The translations under genes were made by a program, and so were the position numbers. Below the pieces are notes generated by a model. It saw nothing but the letters and a program-made list of their open reading frames with translations. It ran no database searches and was not told where the DNA came from. From the NCBI RefSeq assembly GCF_004339565.1, contig NZ_SMFZ01000002.1:806001-870000 (forward strand): 64,000 nt of DNA, written 5' to 3'. Within the stretch, counting starts at the first letter, position 1; each line of letters begins with the position of its first letter. Shown piece by piece: positions 24,768 through 35,174 of the stretch. Origin of the DNA: Pseudonocardia endophytica (GTDB lineage: Bacteria; Actinomycetota; Actinomycetes; Mycobacteriales; Pseudonocardiaceae).

Positions 24768-24799
24768 TTGACAACCGGACTAGTTCGCCCGACTATAGG
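24768..24799 (+). promoter_or_regulatory. Candidate promoter for the AICE core genes
   Basis: TTGACA at 24768-24773 and ACTATA at 24792-24797 (18-bp spacing; TATAGG at 24794-24799 is an alternative with 20) read toward the Pra-like gene about 100 bases downstream. The first and second 15-bp operator copies flank the -10 element. Confidence 0.5.
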
Positions 24800-24833
24800 G
24801 CGAGTTAGTCCGCAACACGGGCGAGTGAGTCCG
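24776..24833. promoter_or_regulatory. Operator array: three copies of GGGCGAGTnAGTCCG
   Basis: Copy 1 is inverted (CGGACTAGTTCGCCC, 24776-24790), copies 2 and 3 direct (GGGCGAGTTAGTCCG, 24798-24812; GGGCGAGTGAGTCCG, 24819-24833). Start-to-start spacings are 22 and 21 bp, two helical turns, so bound proteins would line up on one face of the DNA. The XRE regulator encoded alongside is the obvious ligand. Confidence 0.7.
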
Positions 24834-24900
24834 CTGACCTCGGGCTGACCCGGTCGAGCCCACCGGCCCGGCCGACACACAACCAAGAGGTGAGAGCCAC

Positions 24901-25350
24901 ATGGCCATCAAGAACAAGTTCGCAGTCCCGATGGGCGAGGTGTTCCCGCATGGCGCCTACGTCGTCTCCGAGGTGGAGCCGGTCCGCGACTTCGACAAGT
25001 CCGCCCCGGGGCGCCCGGTTCAGCAGCTCGACAAGGAGACCGGGCTACCGGTCTGGTCGGTCTCAGTCCTCGACGCCGACCCGGACGCCCGCAGCAAGGA
25101 CAAGACGGTCGTGATCAAGATCGCGGCCACCCACCAGCCTGTCCCGCCGGACACCGCGGCCGGGCTGCCGTTCCGGCCGGTCGAGTTCGACGGCCTCACG
25201 GTCACGCCGTACGTGCAGGAGAACGGCGGCCGCGCCCGGGTCGCCTACAGCCTGCGCGCGACCGCGATGCGCGCTCCGGGTGGCCATGGTCACGGCTCCG
25301 GTGGGCGGGGCGGCAAGCCGCAGGGCGGCCAGGACGGTGAGGCCGCTTGA
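24901..25350 (+). CDS. Pra-like plasmid replication/integration/excision activator
   Basis: A 149-residue protein matching the small AICE family annotated as replication, integration and excision activator: FAVPMGEVFPHGAYVV, VEPVRDFDKSAPG, TGLPVWSVSVLDADPDA, LPFRPVEFDGLTVTPYV, and a flexible Gly/His-rich tail. In pSAM2, Pra switches on rep, xis and int (known). It is the first plus-strand core gene, behind the operator array, with an AGAGGTGAG ribosome site. The family match is from memory of the conserved stretches, so the functional name carries some doubt. Confidence 0.7.
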   Translation: MAIKNKFAVPMGEVFPHGAYVVSEVEPVRDFDKSAPGRPVQQLDKETGLPVWSVSVLDADPDARSKDKTVVIKIAATHQPVPPDTAAGLPFRPVEFDGLTVTPYVQENGGRARVAYSLRATAMRAPGGHGHGSGGRGGKPQGGQDGEAA

Positions 25351-25469
25351 TCCGATTCGGCCCCTCATGTGGGTGGAGGGGAGTCCGTTGCAGCGGACCC
25401 CCCTCCGGTCTCCCGCAACTCACACAAGCCCTGGCAGGCAGCAGAGATCCGGAAGGACACCGATCCTAG

Positions 25470-25934
25470 ATGTACGTCGCCCGAACCCCCTACGCGCACG
25501 GCCCCGGCGAGACACCGACCGGCATAGCCGTGCGGCTGGCCGAACAGTTCATCGGCCGCCTCAACTACCTGATCATGGCCGTCGGCGCACAGCGGCCGAC
25601 CGAGGACACCGACCGCGCGGCCCGCGCGCTGCGCCTGGAGCAGCTGCACACCCGACAGGCCCGATGGTGGGCCGTACTCCAGCGCCACACCGACCACCGC
25701 GCCGTGGCGGTCGTCTACGTCGACGCGGTCATCCGCGCCCGCTCGAAGGCTGAGGACGACGCCCGGTTCTGGCGCGACGCCGCCGCCGACTGGACCGCCC
25801 GCGCCCTCGACCTGCCGACCTCGGACTGCGCCGGGGCCATGTCTAACTGGGACGACCTCGGCGTCACCGATCTCGGTCGCCCGCACCTCGCCGAGACCGT
25901 CCCGCCGGTCCCGTCTGTCGGGGCACTGCGGTGA
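25470..25934 (+). CDS. AICE hypothetical protein
   Basis: A 154-residue, mostly helical protein (VRLAEQFIGRLNYLIMAVGA, ALRLEQLHTRQARWWAVLQ, DDARFWRDAAADWTARALDL). No membrane segment, metal site or known motif. It lies 119 bases after the Pra-like gene, and its stop overlaps the GTG of the WhiB gene, so it belongs to the core AICE operon. Function unknown. Confidence 0.65.
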   Translation: MYVARTPYAHGPGETPTGIAVRLAEQFIGRLNYLIMAVGAQRPTEDTDRAARALRLEQLHTRQARWWAVLQRHTDHRAVAVVYVDAVIRARSKAEDDARFWRDAAADWTARALDLPTSDCAGAMSNWDDLGVTDLGRPHLAETVPPVPSVGALR

Positions 25935-26359
25935 CCCGGCGTGCGCGTGGTCAGGCGATGCGCCCGCTGCGGACGACCGACCCCGCTCCCGGCCGGCCAA
26001 CCGCCGCCCGTGTTGTGCCGCCGGTGGTGGTGCCGACTACTCCGCCGCTGGGACCGGTCGTGTCCTCGGTGAGTTCGGGGGAGTGGCACCGGAACGCAGC
26101 GTGCGCGACCTCGGACCCGGAGACGTTCTTTCCGCTGTCCTACTGCCACGAGGACCAGGTGCGCCCGGCTCGGCGGATCTGTGGCCGCTGCCCTGTCCGC
26201 ACGGCGTGCCTGGTCGACGTGATGGCCACCGAGAACCCCGCCCGCCGCTGGGGCATCTACGGCGGCACCACACCGGCCGAACGCGCCGCCCTGCGCCGCG
26301 CCGGACTCACCGTCACCCCGGCTCCGACAGCTCCGTCGGTCGGGGGTGATGCCGCGTGA
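25931..26359 (+). CDS. WhiB-family iron-sulphur regulator (AICE-encoded)
   Basis: A 142-residue protein with a Pro-rich N-terminal 45 residues and a WhiB domain: WHRNAACAT (Cys58), then CGRCPVRTAC (Cys84, Cys87, Cys93), giving the usual C-x25-C-x2-C-x5-C iron-sulphur ligands; an extra Cys72 is present. The turn motif is RRWGIYGGTTPAER. WhiB proteins carry a 4Fe-4S cluster and act with the housekeeping sigma factor. Many AICEs encode one, probably tuning transfer genes. GTG start overlaps the previous stop, and the next tiny gene starts on its own stop (GTGA). Confidence 0.88.
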   Translation: MTRRARGQAMRPLRTTDPAPGRPTAARVVPPVVVPTTPPLGPVVSSVSSGEWHRNAACATSDPETFFPLSYCHEDQVRPARRICGRCPVRTACLVDVMATENPARRWGIYGGTTPAERAALRRAGLTVTPAPTAPSVGGDAA

Positions 26360-26535
26360 GCGCCACCGAGAACCCGGGCCGCTGCGAGGTGTGCCGGGTC
26401 GTGCTCCACGAGCGCCCGGACCCGCGTCGGCGTCGCTGCGCCGATCACCTCGACCAACTCGCCCTGGTCCCGCTCACCCAGGTCCCCGGACGCACCCGCA
26501 CCCGCAAGCCCCGCAAGGGAGGTGAGACCCGATGA
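26356..26535 (+). CDS. 59-residue Cys-rich basic protein
   Basis: A very short gene whose GTG overlaps the WhiB stop and whose TGA overlaps the ATG of the transfer ATPase. The product has CEVC near the start and a third Cys plus His (CADH) after an Arg-rich turn, a likely zinc-ribbon half, and then a basic tail (RTRTRKPRKGG). Zinc binding and nucleic-acid contact are inferred. The double overlap and the AAGGGAGGTGAG ribosome site inside its 3' end for the next gene support its being real. Confidence 0.6.
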   Translation: MSATENPGRCEVCRVVLHERPDPRRRRCADHLDQLALVPLTQVPGRTRTRKPRKGGETR

Positions 26536-28118
26536 ACGCCGCAACGATGATCCTGCTCGGCGGTGGCCTCGCGGTCGGCTGCTGGGTGCTCGCGAAGATC
26601 GGCCACGCCGTCACCAAGGTCCTGGAGACGCTCGCCGCGATCGCGGCCGTGTTCGTCGCGCTCTGGCTGGCGGTCAAGGGCGTCTATCTCGGCGCCCGGT
26701 GGCTGGTCCGCCGCCCGCGCACCGTCGCCACGACCGCCGTCGTGCTCGTCTGGTCGCACTGGCTCGGCTGGCTCTCGCTCGCCGTCACTGTCGCCGTGCT
26801 CGGGGCTGGGCTCGGTGTCTGGCGCTGGCTCGATGTGGCCTCGTTCGACGTGTGGGCCGGGCGCCGCCTGCGGGCGTGGTGGCAGCGCTGGACTGTCTAT
26901 GCACCGCGCATGCCCGGCTGGCTCCGAGCGTGCCGCCTGACCGTCCCGGACGACCGGCACGCCCTGGTCGTCAACGTCAACCCGCTGCGCCGCTCCGGCG
27001 CCGTCCCCCGCCAACGCCCGCGCCGCGACCAGATCCCGCGCATCCTCGGCGTCCGCTCCGGCCCGTCCTGGGACGAGGTGCTGGTGCGGCTGGTGCCGGG
27101 GCAGACCCCGGAGGACGTCGACGAGGCCGCCCGCGCACTGGCCGTCTCCCGGAACGTGGCCCGCTGCCAGGTCCGCGAGCTGGAGCCCAACGTCGTCAGC
27201 ATCGATTTCCAACGCCGCAACCTGCTCGCCGACGTCGTCGCCTGCCCGGACGTGGCCGAGCTGCGCCAGGTCGCCGGGGACGGCCTGGACCTGTCGCGGG
27301 TGTGGTCGGGGCGCACCGAGTACGGCACCGACTGGCACCAGCCGTTGGCCGGCGGGCACACGCTGTGCGCCGGAGCCACCGGTGCAGGCAAGAACTCCGT
27401 CATGTGGGCGCCCCTGGTGTCGATCGGGCCGGCTATCCGCGACGGCCTGTGCCGGGTGTCGGGGATCGACCCGAAGGGCATGGAACTGGCCTACGGCCGC
27501 GACGTGTTCCACCGCTACGCCGTCACCAGCCGCGACGCCCTGGAGCTGCTGGATGAGCTCGTCGACGGGATGGAGGCCCGCAAGCGCGACAACGCGCAGA
27601 AGGTCCGCACCGTCCCGATCACCCGGGACAACCCGCTGGAGCTGCTGGAGTTCGACGAGATCGGCGCCCTGACCCGCTACGTCGGCGACCGTAAGACCCG
27701 CGAGGCCATCACCGAACGCGTCGCCCTGCTGACCACCCAGGGCCGGGCGCTGGGCTACACGGTGCGCGGCTACGTCCAGGAGCCGACCAAGGACACCGTG
27801 CCCGTGCGGGACCTGTTCCCGCGCCGCATCTGCCTCCGGGTGGCCACGAAGTCCCACGTCGGGATGGTGCTCGGCGATCACGCCTACGACCGGGGTGCGT
27901 GGGCGAACCGGATCGGTGAGTCCGAACCCGGCGTCGGCTACCTGTTCGGCGAAGGCATCCGCGAACCGCTGCGGGTCCGGGCCGCGTGGGTGCCCGACGA
28001 CGCGATCAAGGACCTGGAGCGGCTCGTCACCGGCCCGGCGCCGCTGGCGATCCCGGGACCGCGCCCGGTGCTGCCGTTCCCGCAACCCGCCGGAGCACCG
28101 GCCGGAGGTGCCGCATGA
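26532..28118 (+). CDS. FtsK/SpoIIIE-like conjugative transfer ATPase
   Basis: A 528-residue DNA translocase that moves AICE DNA between mycelial cells as double strand (known for TraSA/TraB-type proteins). Several N-terminal hydrophobic segments (residues about 5-110) anchor it. The motor domain follows, with Walker A GATGAGKNS (281-289), a conserved DPKGMELAYG and Walker B LLEFDEIGAL. In the family the residue after the Walker Lys is usually Gly; here it is Asn288. The C-terminus is Pro/Ala-rich. Coupled by four-base overlap to the gene before, and its stop overlaps the rep start. Confidence 0.9.
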   Translation: MNAATMILLGGGLAVGCWVLAKIGHAVTKVLETLAAIAAVFVALWLAVKGVYLGARWLVRRPRTVATTAVVLVWSHWLGWLSLAVTVAVLGAGLGVWRWLDVASFDVWAGRRLRAWWQRWTVYAPRMPGWLRACRLTVPDDRHALVVNVNPLRRSGAVPRQRPRRDQIPRILGVRSGPSWDEVLVRLVPGQTPEDVDEAARALAVSRNVARCQVRELEPNVVSIDFQRRNLLADVVACPDVAELRQVAGDGLDLSRVWSGRTEYGTDWHQPLAGGHTLCAGATGAGKNSVMWAPLVSIGPAIRDGLCRVSGIDPKGMELAYGRDVFHRYAVTSRDALELLDELVDGMEARKRDNAQKVRTVPITRDNPLELLEFDEIGALTRYVGDRKTREAITERVALLTTQGRALGYTVRGYVQEPTKDTVPVRDLFPRRICLRVATKSHVGMVLGDHAYDRGAWANRIGESEPGVGYLFGEGIREPLRVRAAWVPDDAIKDLERLVTGPAPLAIPGPRPVLPFPQPAGAPAGGAA

Positions 28119-29779
28119 CCACCACCGAACCGACCACCGAGCCCGCCGAGGCCATCGACCAGGACCAGCTCACCCGAGCGCAGAAGGCGCTCCTGGCGCT
28201 GTCTAACGACGTCGCCGCACGGCTCGCCGAGGATCACGGCGTTTGCACCCGACCGCTCGCCATGCGTCGGATCGATCAGACCAGCGGCCGGGTCGACGTG
28301 GTGCCGGTGCCGTGCGGGTCGACGCGGGAGGACCAGTGCCGCCCGTGCTCGGACAAGGCGCGCCGTCTGCGGATGGTGCAGTGCCGGGAGGGCTGGCACC
28401 TCGAGCAGGAGGTGGTCGTCGAGCGCAACGACCCCACCGAGGCGCAGAAGGAGCTGATGGCCACCCGCGCCGACCTGCACACCGCCTACCAGCGCGCTCG
28501 CGAGGAGGGTGACGAGCGCGAGTGTGAGGAGATCCGGGACACGGTCGAGGAGATCGACCAGGAGCTACGCGCGCTCGGCGTCCGGGGCCGGCTCGCGCCA
28601 CTCGACCCGGCACCGCAGACCGTGCGCCGGACCACCCGGCGACGCCAGGACGCGCCGAACCTGCCGAGGCGGCCGGTGGAGGACCGCACCGTCGGCCGCG
28701 TGTTCGGCGGCAAGTACCGCCCGTCCACCTTCCTCACTCTCACCCTCGACTCGTACGGGCGGGTGGACAAGAACGGCGCCGCCATCGACCCGGCGAACTA
28801 CAACTACCGCCGTGCCGCTCGGGACGCGATCCACTTCCCGCGCCTGGTCGATCGGTTCTGGCAGAACACGCGGCGCTGCGTCGGCTGGGACGTCCAGTAC
28901 TTCGGCACCGTCGAACCGCAGAAGCGCGGGGCGCCGCACTTCCACGCCGCGATCCGCGGCACCATCCCGCGCGCCGAGCTGCGCCAGATCACCGCCGCGA
29001 CCTACCACCAGGTGTGGTGGCCTCCGCACGACACGATCGTCTACACCGGACAGAAACTGCCGCGCTGGGACAACCACCACAAGGCGTTCGTCGACCCGGA
29101 CACCCGCGACCCGCTCCCGACGTGGGATCAGGCGACCGCCCCGGAGAAACTGATCAACCCGGCGCACACCGTGCGGTTCGGCGACCAGGTCCACGTCAAG
29201 GGCATCCTCGGCGGCACCGAGGAAGCCGTGCGCCACATCGGCTATCTCACCAAGTACCTCACCAAGAGCGTCGGGCAAGCGGCTGGGCTCGACGAGACTG
29301 TGACCGAGCGGCAGCGCGAGCACGCCCGACGCCTGGCCGCCGAGCTGGCGATCACGCGATGTTCGCCGCGCTGTCCGATCTGGCTGATCTACGGCGTCGA
29401 GCCGAAGGGCGCCCGACCGGGGACGGTGCCGGGGCATTGCAAGGGCAAGGCGCACAAGCCCGAACACCTCGGCATCGCCGGACGCCGCGTCCTCGTGTCC
29501 CGCAAGTGGTCCAACAAGAGTCTCAGTGATCACCGGGCCGAGCGGACCGCGTTCGTTCGGCAACTGCTCGACAAGGCCGGAGTGCAGCCTGGCTACGCCG
29601 TCGATGACGGGCCGTTCGTGTGGGAGACCACCAAGGCCGGAGACACCGACGTGCCGTCCCGGCCGGTGTTGCTGCTGCACGCGATCCATCAGCGACAGCG
29701 ATGGCGGGCCGACTATGACGCCGCCGTGATGGCGACCGGTGAACCACCCGACCGTTCGGCAACCGAGGAGGCGGCATGA
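28115..29779 (+). CDS. RepSA-type rolling-circle replication initiator
   Basis: A 554-residue Rep of the pSAM2 RepSA type. An N-terminal zinc-finger-like region carries CRPCSDKARRLRMVQC; a coiled coil follows; the HUH nuclease motif is HFH in RGAPHFHAAIRG (His275, His277), and a candidate catalytic Tyr lies in HIGYLTKYLTKS. A second Cys-rich patch (TRCSPRCPIW, PGHC) is near residue 420. It nicks the double-strand origin of the excised element. ATG 28115 overlaps the ATPase stop; the frame is open further upstream but only through that gene. The ATGA overlap with xis keeps rep-xis-int in one operon. Confidence 0.92.
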   Translation: MTTTEPTTEPAEAIDQDQLTRAQKALLALSNDVAARLAEDHGVCTRPLAMRRIDQTSGRVDVVPVPCGSTREDQCRPCSDKARRLRMVQCREGWHLEQEVVVERNDPTEAQKELMATRADLHTAYQRAREEGDERECEEIRDTVEEIDQELRALGVRGRLAPLDPAPQTVRRTTRRRQDAPNLPRRPVEDRTVGRVFGGKYRPSTFLTLTLDSYGRVDKNGAAIDPANYNYRRAARDAIHFPRLVDRFWQNTRRCVGWDVQYFGTVEPQKRGAPHFHAAIRGTIPRAELRQITAATYHQVWWPPHDTIVYTGQKLPRWDNHHKAFVDPDTRDPLPTWDQATAPEKLINPAHTVRFGDQVHVKGILGGTEEAVRHIGYLTKYLTKSVGQAAGLDETVTERQREHARRLAAELAITRCSPRCPIWLIYGVEPKGARPGTVPGHCKGKAHKPEHLGIAGRRVLVSRKWSNKSLSDHRAERTAFVRQLLDKAGVQPGYAVDDGPFVWETTKAGDTDVPSRPVLLLHAIHQRQRWRADYDAAVMATGEPPDRSATEEAA

Positions 29780-29988
29780 CCACGAAGGTCGATCGGGACG
29801 AGTTGCTCACCGTGCGCCAGGTCCTGGAGCTGCTTGGCGGCGTCTCGCGGGACACGTTCTACGAGTGGCGGGAGAAGCGCACCGCCCCGCCGTGCTTCCG
29901 GCTCCCGAACGGGCATCTCCGGGTCCGGCGCGGTGACCTGCTGGACTGGCTGGAGGCGCTGCGCGATCAACCCGGGCGGGTGGCGTGA
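29776..29988 (+). CDS. xis: Excisionase (AlpA/MerR-type HTH)
   Basis: A 70-residue protein with the winged helix of AlpA-like excisionases: LLTVRQVLELLGGVSRDTFY, then WREKRTAPPCFRLPNGHLRV and a final helix DLLDWLEALRDQ. It starts on the rep stop and ends on the integrase GTG. Xis bends DNA at the attachment sites and steers the integrase toward excision. Confidence 0.9.
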   Translation: MTTKVDRDELLTVRQVLELLGGVSRDTFYEWREKRTAPPCFRLPNGHLRVRRGDLLDWLEALRDQPGRVA

Positions 29989-31375
29989 CCGAGACGACGT
30001 ATCGGGTCAGCATCTGGCAGCTCTCCAGCCCGGCGAAACGACGCCGTCACGGGGTCCGTTGGAAGACCGACACCGAGGAACACTCGGAGTGGTACCCGAC
30101 CAAGCGCCTCGCGGAGTCGTTCCGGGCGGACCTGCTGCGCGCTCAGCGGGCCGGAGAGGCGTTCGAGGTCGGCTCGGGCCTGCCGGTGTCGATGGCCCGC
30201 AAGCGGGCGTCCCGGACCCTGCTGGAGGCGGCGACGGCGTACGTGGACTGGCTGTGGTCGAGCGACGCCCCGCCGAACACCCGCAAGGCTGCGGTGACGA
30301 ACCTGGCGGCGGCGATCCCGCTGTTCGTTCGGCAACTCGACCACGGGCCGGATCCGGCTCTCGCGCAACGGCTTCTCGCGACCCGGGTCCTGCCCGTTCC
30401 GCAACGCGACCTCGTCCTGTCGCCGGAGGAGACGGCGGTGGTGAGCTGGCTCCGCCGGGCATCGCGTCCGCTGGGCGACCTGGGCAACGACCTCACGGCG
30501 TCCGAGCTGCTGCGTGCGCTCGCCTCGACGGCGACCGGTCATCGGGTGACCTCGTCGACCCTGGACAAGCGCCGCGCGGTGCTGCACCGGACGCTGGAGT
30601 TCGCCCGCGCCGCCGGGTGGGTCGAGTCCAACCCGCTCACCGGCCGTCGCCTGACCGGCGAGACCACCGGCGTGCAGGTCGTGGATCCGCGGGTCGTGGT
30701 GAACCCGGCGCAGGCCAGGCAGCTCCTGGCGGCGGTGACCTACGTGATCAGCCGTGGACGGAGCCGGGACCCGGACCGTGGTGCGCGGCTGCGGGCGTTC
30801 TTCGCGTGCCTGTACTGCGGCGGCCTGCGGCCTGGGGAGGCGCAGAACCTGACCGAGAATGACATGGAGCTGCCGGGGGAGGGGTGGGGCCGGCTGCTGC
30901 TGGCCGGTGCTCGCTCGGAGGTCAGCGGGAGCTACTACGCGGGCTCAGGGTCTCGGTATCACGCCCGGCCGTTGAAGCGTCGGCGGCCGGAGGAGGTCCG
31001 TCCGGTCCCGATCCCGCCCGCGCTCGTCGCGATCCTGCGCGAGCACCTGGAGATGTTCCCGACGGCCCCGGACGGTCGCCTGTTCTTCGGCGCTGAGTCC
31101 GCCCAGAACGTCCCGGGGTCGGTGACACGCGGATCTGGGAGCAGGCCCGGGAGATCGGTCTCAGCCCGGCGCAGGCGGCGTCCCCGCTCGCGCGTCGCCC
31201 GTACGACCTACGCCACGCGGCGCTGTCGAGCTGGCTCGCTGCCGGGGTCCCACCGACGGAGGTCGCCGCCCGGGCCGGGAACACGGTCGCGGTCCTGCTG
31301 ACGGTCTACGCGAAGTGCATCGACGGTCAGGCGGACGCCTACAACGACCGGATCTCCGAACTCCTCGGCAACTAG
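29985..31375 (+). pseudogene. int: Tyrosine integrase with a one-base frameshift before the catalytic boxes
   Basis: The intact frame gives an N-terminal SAM-like region, core-binding domain and the first catalytic Arg (YCGGLRPGEA). At about 31110-31127 the frame is lost and the product runs 50-60 Arg/Ser-rich codons to a stop at 31301. Skipping one base restores a normal integrase end: RIWEQAREIGLSP, RPYDLRHAALSSWL (Arg and His of the second box), AARAGNTVAVLL and the catalytic Tyr in TVYAKCI, stopping at 31375. The natural slip point is the CCCGGGG run at 31112-31118. Either the gene is dead or the assembly has lost a base. Its place beside attR is normal for an AICE. Confidence 0.8.
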
Positions 31376-31532
31376 TCGATCATCCACTGTGGAGGCGAGC
31401 CGCCATGATCGTTCCGTACCTGTTCCGTAGATTCGGCCGGACGACGACAGCGGCTCCCGGACGGCCACAGACACCCGGACTGAGCCACGGCGACGTTTCC
31501 GCAGCTCACGCGGCCGATTCGTGCAGGCCGGT

Positions 31533-33092
<1,560 letters not shown>

Positions 33093-33260
33093 GAATCCTC
33101 CCTCGGCACGGTGACGAAGCTCGTTACCGGAAATCCGGCACGGCGGACGAATCCCGCCATCCTGATGGGCCGTCCGGGGAGAACACCAGCCCCCGCCTGA
33201 GGCTCGCCACGACCGACCGGGAGGATGGGTCGGCGACAGCGACGATCGGGGGAACCGACC

Positions 33261-34205
33261 GTGCAGAGCATGGAGACCGTCCCGGAGGCGACCGGCGAGC
33301 GGGCGCCCACCGGACGGATCACGGTGGACGGGCTGGGCAAGAGCTTCGGCCCCGTCGAGGCCGTGCGCGACCTGACGTTCACCGTCGAGCCCGGTTCCGT
33401 CACCGGGTTCCTCGGGCCGAACGGGTCCGGCAAGACGACGACGCTGCGGATGATCCTCGGCCTGGTCACGCCCGGGACGGGCACCGCGCTCGTCGAAGGC
33501 GTGCCGTTCGCCGAGCTGGAGTCGCCGGGCACGGTCGTCGGAGCCGTGCTCGAGGTCCAGGGCGGACATCCGAAGCGGACCGCGCGGGCGCACCTGCGGG
33601 CGCAGGCCGCCGCGATCGGCGTCCCGGACACCCGGGTGGACGAGGTGCTGGCGCTGGTCGGCCTCACCGAGTCGGCGAACCGGCACGTCGGCGGCTTCTC
33701 GCTGGGCATGAACCAGCGCCTGGCGCTGGCCGCCGCGCTGCTCGGCGACCCGCGCATCCTCGTGCTCGACGAGCCGGGCAACGGCCTCGACCCGGACGGC
33801 ATCGCCTGGCTGCGGCAGTTCATGCAGTCGTTCGCGGCGTCCGGACGCAGCGTCCTCGTGTCCTCGCACCAGCTGGCCGAGATCGAGCTGACCGCGCAGC
33901 GGCTGGTGGTGATCGACCGCGGGCGGTGCCGGTTCGACGGCGCGATCGACGAGCTGCGGACGTCCCAGGGCGCGCGCGTGCTCGTCCGGTCCGCCGACCC
34001 GGTGAAGCTCGCCGAGGCGCTCGTCGCGGACGGGCTGACCGAGGTCGACGCGACCGGCGACGACTGGCTGGCCGTCTCCGGCGCGGACGCGGTCCGGGTC
34101 GGCGACGCCGCCCTCAAGGCCGGCGTCGCGGTGTACGGGATGAGCGAGGAGCGGGTCGGCCTGGAGCAGATGTTCCTGAAGCTGCTCGCGGAGGAGAACG
34201 GATGA
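33261..34205 (+). CDS. ABC transporter ATP-binding protein
   Basis: A 314-residue ABC ATPase: Walker A GPNGSGKTT, signature FSLGMNQRLALAAAL (SLGMNQR replaces LSGGQ, as is common in this CcmA/NodI-like group), Walker B RILVLDEPGNGLDP and a switch His (VLVSSHQLAE). The C-terminal 80 residues are a regulatory domain. GTG 33261 has GGGGGA seven bases upstream; an ATG at 33270 is possible. The stop overlaps the permease ATG. Subfamily members export antibiotics or lipids, or serve in bacitracin-type resistance; the substrate here is unknown. Confidence 0.9.
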   Translation: MQSMETVPEATGERAPTGRITVDGLGKSFGPVEAVRDLTFTVEPGSVTGFLGPNGSGKTTTLRMILGLVTPGTGTALVEGVPFAELESPGTVVGAVLEVQGGHPKRTARAHLRAQAAAIGVPDTRVDEVLALVGLTESANRHVGGFSLGMNQRLALAAALLGDPRILVLDEPGNGLDPDGIAWLRQFMQSFAASGRSVLVSSHQLAEIELTAQRLVVIDRGRCRFDGAIDELRTSQGARVLVRSADPVKLAEALVADGLTEVDATGDDWLAVSGADAVRVGDAALKAGVAVYGMSEERVGLEQMFLKLLAEENG

Positions 34206-35128
34206 CGGCCTCGGAGAACGCCCCCGCCGCCCCGGTGCAGACCGCAGTGGCGCACCCGTCCGGCCGCCGCGCACGGATCGGGCCGCCGCGTCGCTGGCGG
34301 GCCGTGCTGCGCGCCGAGATCCGCAAGACCACCTCGGTGAAGCTGTGGTGGGTCCTGGTCGTCCCCGTCGTGCTGCTCTCGCTGCTGACCAGCCAGTTCG
34401 GGTCGCTGCTCTCGCTGATCCTGCCGACCGCGACCGAGGAGTCGCCGGTCCGCCTGATGGTCGGAGTGGCGTCTGCGACGAGCGTCGTGTCCGTTCTCGC
34501 GGCGATGTTCGGCGCGCTGACGATGACCGGCGAGTTCCGGCACCGCACCGCCACGAACGCCTACCTGACCGGCGCCCGCGTCCAGGTGCTCGGCGCCAAG
34601 GTGGTCGTGGCGGCCGTCGTCGGAGCGCTGTACGGGCTGCTCATGGGCGTGCTCGGTCCGCTGCTCGGTGGGGCCGCGCTCGGGCAGCAGACGCTCCCCG
34701 GGTTCGGCGACCTGGTGCTGCTCGGGCTGGCCGGGATCCTGGTGTGTGCGCTCTGGGGCGTGATCGGGGTCGCGATCGGCACCGTGGTCCGCAACCAGGT
34801 CGGCGCCATCGCGATCGCCGTCGGCTACCTGATCCTCGGCGAGAACGTGATCTCGGTCGTGCTGGGCCTCGGCGATTCGAGCACGTCGGACCCGACGTGG
34901 GTGTCGCGGCTGTCGTCGTTCCTGCCCGGCAACGCCGGCGACCTCACGCTCTACCACCCGGCCCTGGCCGGGGCCGGCGACGAGTCGAGCATCCGGCAGG
35001 GCCTCGAGCTGCTGGCGGGCGCGACTGCGCCGCCGCCCGGCTGGGTGTCCGCGCTCGTGCTGGTGGCCTGGACGGTCGCCGCCGTCGCGGTGGCGGTCGT
35101 CGTCGGTGGGCGCCGCGACGTGACGTGA
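34202..35128 (+). CDS. ABC-2 type permease
   Basis: A 308-residue integral membrane protein with about six segments, the partner of the ATPase it overlaps (ATGA). It opens with a Pro/Ala-rich cytoplasmic stretch, then LRAEIRKTTSVKLWWVLVVP, the usual start of this permease type. The ABC-2 conserved TGEFRHRTATNAYLTGARV sits on the first cytoplasmic loop. The C-terminal half is very hydrophobic, with an exposed loop around YHPALAGAGDESS. Forms a two-gene exporter. Confidence 0.88.
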   Translation: MTASENAPAAPVQTAVAHPSGRRARIGPPRRWRAVLRAEIRKTTSVKLWWVLVVPVVLLSLLTSQFGSLLSLILPTATEESPVRLMVGVASATSVVSVLAAMFGALTMTGEFRHRTATNAYLTGARVQVLGAKVVVAAVVGALYGLLMGVLGPLLGGAALGQQTLPGFGDLVLLGLAGILVCALWGVIGVAIGTVVRNQVGAIAIAVGYLILGENVISVVLGLGDSSTSDPTWVSRLSSFLPGNAGDLTLYHPALAGAGDESSIRQGLELLAGATAPPPGWVSALVLVAWTVAAVAVAVVVGGRRDVT

Positions 35129-35174
35129 GGTGAGACCCCGGCGGACTGTCGGTGGTGCGGCCTAGCCTGGGCCG

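Noticed and set aside
29985..31375. Programmed frameshift in the integrase
   Set aside because: No stimulatory structure or classic slippery heptamer is evident, and this integrase type is not known to use one; mutation or assembly error is simpler.
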